DNA of 64,000 nt. It comes from Paracoccus yeei ATCC BAA-599. Lineage in GTDB: Bacteria; Pseudomonadota; Alphaproteobacteria; Rhodobacterales; Rhodobacteraceae. Of the stretch, positions 62,547 to 64,000 are shown piece by piece (position 1 is the first letter of the stretch; every line of letters starts with the position of its first letter). The translations under genes and the position numbers were made by a program. The notes below the pieces were generated by a model. That model ran no database searches and was not told the origin of the DNA. It worked only from the letters and a program-made list of their open reading frames with translations. The DNA is taken from the NCBI RefSeq assembly GCF_000622145.1, contig NZ_KK211404.1:1-64000 (forward strand). Reading direction: 5' to 3'.

Positions 62547-64000
62547 ATGTCTAAAGTCATCGGCATCGACCTCGGGACCACCAACAGCTGCGTCGCCATC
62601 ATGGACGGCAGCCAGCCCAAGGTTATCGAGAACTCGGAAGGCGCGCGCACGACGCCTTCGATCGTCGGCTTCACCGACAGCGAACGCCTGGTCGGCCAGC
62701 CCGCGAAACGCCAGGCGGTCACCAACCCCTCGAACACCATCTTCGCGGTCAAGCGCCTGATCGGCCGCCGCACCACCGACCCGGAAGTCGAAAAGGACAA
62801 GAAGCTCGTCCCCTATGCCATCGTCGATGGCGGCAATGGCGACGCCTGGGTCGAGGTCCGGGGCGAGAAGTATTCGCCCAGCCAGGTGTCGGCCTTCATC
62901 CTGCAGAAGATGAAGGAAACCGCCGAATCCTATCTGGGCGAGCCGGTGACGCAGGCCGTCATCACGGTGCCCGCCTATTTCAACGACGCCCAGCGTCAGG
63001 CCACCAAGGACGCCGGCAAGATCGCGGGCCTGGAAGTGCTGCGCATCATCAACGAGCCGACCGCGGCCGCGCTGGCCTACGGCCTGGACAAGAAGGACAG
63101 CAAGACCATCGCCGTCTATGACCTTGGCGGCGGCACCTTCGACATCACCATCCTGGAGATCGACGACGGGTTGTTCGAGGTGAAGTCCACCAACGGGGAC
63201 ACGTTCCTGGGCGGTGAAGACTTCGACATGCGCATCGTCAACTACCTGGCCGACGAGTTCAAAAAGGAACACGGCGTCGACCTGACCAAGGACAAGATGG
63301 CGCTGCAGCGGCTGAAGGAAGCCGCCGAGAAAGCCAAGATCGAGCTGTCGAGCTCGAGCCAGACCGAGATCAACCAGCCGTTCATCTCGATGGACCGCGA
63401 CTCGGGCACGCCGCTGCACCTGGTCATGAAGCTGACCCGCGCCAAACTGGAAAGCCTGGTCGGCGATCTGATCAAGCGCACCATGAAGCCCGTCCAGGAC
63501 GCGCTGAAGGATGCCGGCATGTCCAAGGGCGACATCGACGAGATCGTGCTGGTCGGCGGCATGACCCGGATGCCCAAGGTGGTCGAGGAAGTGACCGCCT
63601 TCTTCGGCAAGGAGCCGCACAAGGGCGTGAACCCCGACGAGGTCGTGGCGCTGGGCGCCGCCATCCAGGCGGGCGTGCTGCAGGGCGACGTCAAGGACGT
63701 GGTGCTGCTGGACGTGACGCCGCTGTCCCTGGGCATCGAGACGCTGGGCGGGGTCTTCACCCGGCTGATCGACCGCAACACCACGATCCCGACCAAGAAG
63801 TCGCAGATCTTCTCGACCGCCGAGGACAACCAGAATGCCGTGACCATCCGGGTCTTCCAGGGTGAGCGCGAGATGGCCTCGGACAACAAGCTGCTGGGCC
63901 AGTTCAATCTGGAGGACATCCCCCCGGCGCCGCGCGGCATGCCGCAGATCGAGGTGACCTTCGACATCGACGCGAACGGCATCGTCTCGGTCAGCGCCAA
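62547..64000 (+). CDS. dnaK: Chaperone DnaK (truncated by window edge)
   Basis: The first 484 codons of Hsp70 are present. [20 protein letters not shown] opens the ATPase domain, and [32 protein letters not shown] and the [12 protein letters not shown] block are intact. The sequence then enters the peptide-binding domain ([16 protein letters not shown]) and is cut at the window end. It refolds proteins with DnaJ and GrpE. AAGAAAGG precedes the ATG. A large open frame on the opposite strand is a well-known antisense artefact of dnaK. Confidence 0.98.
   Translation, partial: MSKVIGIDLGTTNSCVAIMDGSQPKVIENSEGARTTPSIVGFTDSERLVGQPAKRQAVTNPSNTIFAVKRLIGRRTTDPEVEKDKKLVPYAIVDGGNGDAWVEVRGEKYSPSQVSAFILQKMKETAESYLGEPVTQAVITVPAYFNDAQRQATKDAGKIAGLEVLRIINEPTAAALAYGLDKKDSKTIAVYDLGGGTFDITILEIDDGLFEVKSTNGDTFLGGEDFDMRIVNYLADEFKKEHGVDLTKDKMALQRLKEAAEKAKIELSSSSQTEINQPFISMDRDSGTPLHLVMKLTRAKLESLVGDLIKRTMKPVQDALKDAGMSKGDIDEIVLVGGMTRMPKVVEEVTAFFGKEPHKGVNPDEVVALGAAIQAGVLQGDVKDVVLLDVTPLSLGIETLGGVFTRLIDRNTTIPTKKSQIFSTAEDNQNAVTIRVFQGEREMASDNKLLGQFNLEDIPPAPRGMPQIEVTFDIDANGIVSVSA

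Noticed and set aside
60594-63620. 1008-codon open frame on the minus strand across dnaK and cysQ
   Set aside because: It is antisense to dnaK, a known source of false large ORFs in GC-rich genomes. The plus-strand DnaK motifs are perfect and the antisense product is a low-complexity His/Leu/Asp/Val string.

Overview
The window is GC-rich and densely coded. Its gene content and gene order point to an alphaproteobacterium of the Rhodobacteraceae, most like Paracoccus. Supporting markers are an IalB-family protein, an FzlA-like GST-fold protein next to queG, an UrtB with a long N-terminal extension, Rhodobacterales-type intergenic hairpins, and CTTG/CTATAT-like promoters. The assignment rests on recognised protein families, not on a database search. 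I saw no rRNA, tRNA, CRISPR array or prophage. The only mobile element is the 5' end of an IS110-family transposase gene cut by the left edge.

Layout. 0-6 kb: pheT and pheS lie on the minus strand but are separated by three plus-strand genes (TM2 protein, AmiS/UreI-type channel, TM2 protein). 6-20 kb: arsC-like gene, cytochrome P450, rpmI-rplT, pyruvate kinase, an N-formylglutamate amidohydrolase-family gene, a CDF-type transporter, priA, a transaldolase, a DUF484 gene, xerC, a TauE/SafE transporter, a ReAV-type asparaginase and ialB. 19.5-26 kb: rlmN, an OsmC-like gene, then a tightly overlapping run gpmI-envC-like-ctpA-rppH. 26-33 kb: a guanidinium exporter gene preceded by a guanidine-II riboswitch, convergent with the complete urea ABC transporter operon urtABCDE. 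33-51 kb: lytic transglycosylase, small stress/membrane proteins, dapD, LOG protein, rsfS-rlmH, leuC and leuD with a membrane gene between them, mtgA, a GT61 gene, choX-betC, fzlA-queG and a DMT transporter. 51-62.4 kb: a surface-polysaccharide region with sulfotransferase, several glycosyltransferases, galE, galU, kdsB, cysQ and a KpsM-like permease. 62.5 kb to the right edge: dnaK, truncated by the window.

How the genes fit together. Nitrogen economy recurs: urea uptake (urtABCDE), a urea/amide channel, guanidinium efflux, asparaginase and a formylglutamate hydrolase. A second theme is the cell envelope. It covers peptidoglycan synthesis and turnover (mtgA, MltB-like, EnvC-like, CtpA, DapD) and a sulfated glycan pathway in which GalU/GalE supply UDP-sugars, KdsB supplies CMP-Kdo, a two-part sulfotransferase adds sulfate, and CysQ can recycle the PAP by-product.

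The least explained material is non-coding. Three widely separated intergenic sites carry the same array of three TGTAC cores exactly 11 bp apart; two of these sites match at 45 of 51 positions. A second intergenic family is built around a TATTTGG/ATATTTC core, often within or beside a hairpin, and has at least six copies here, including one 22-bp inverted pair.
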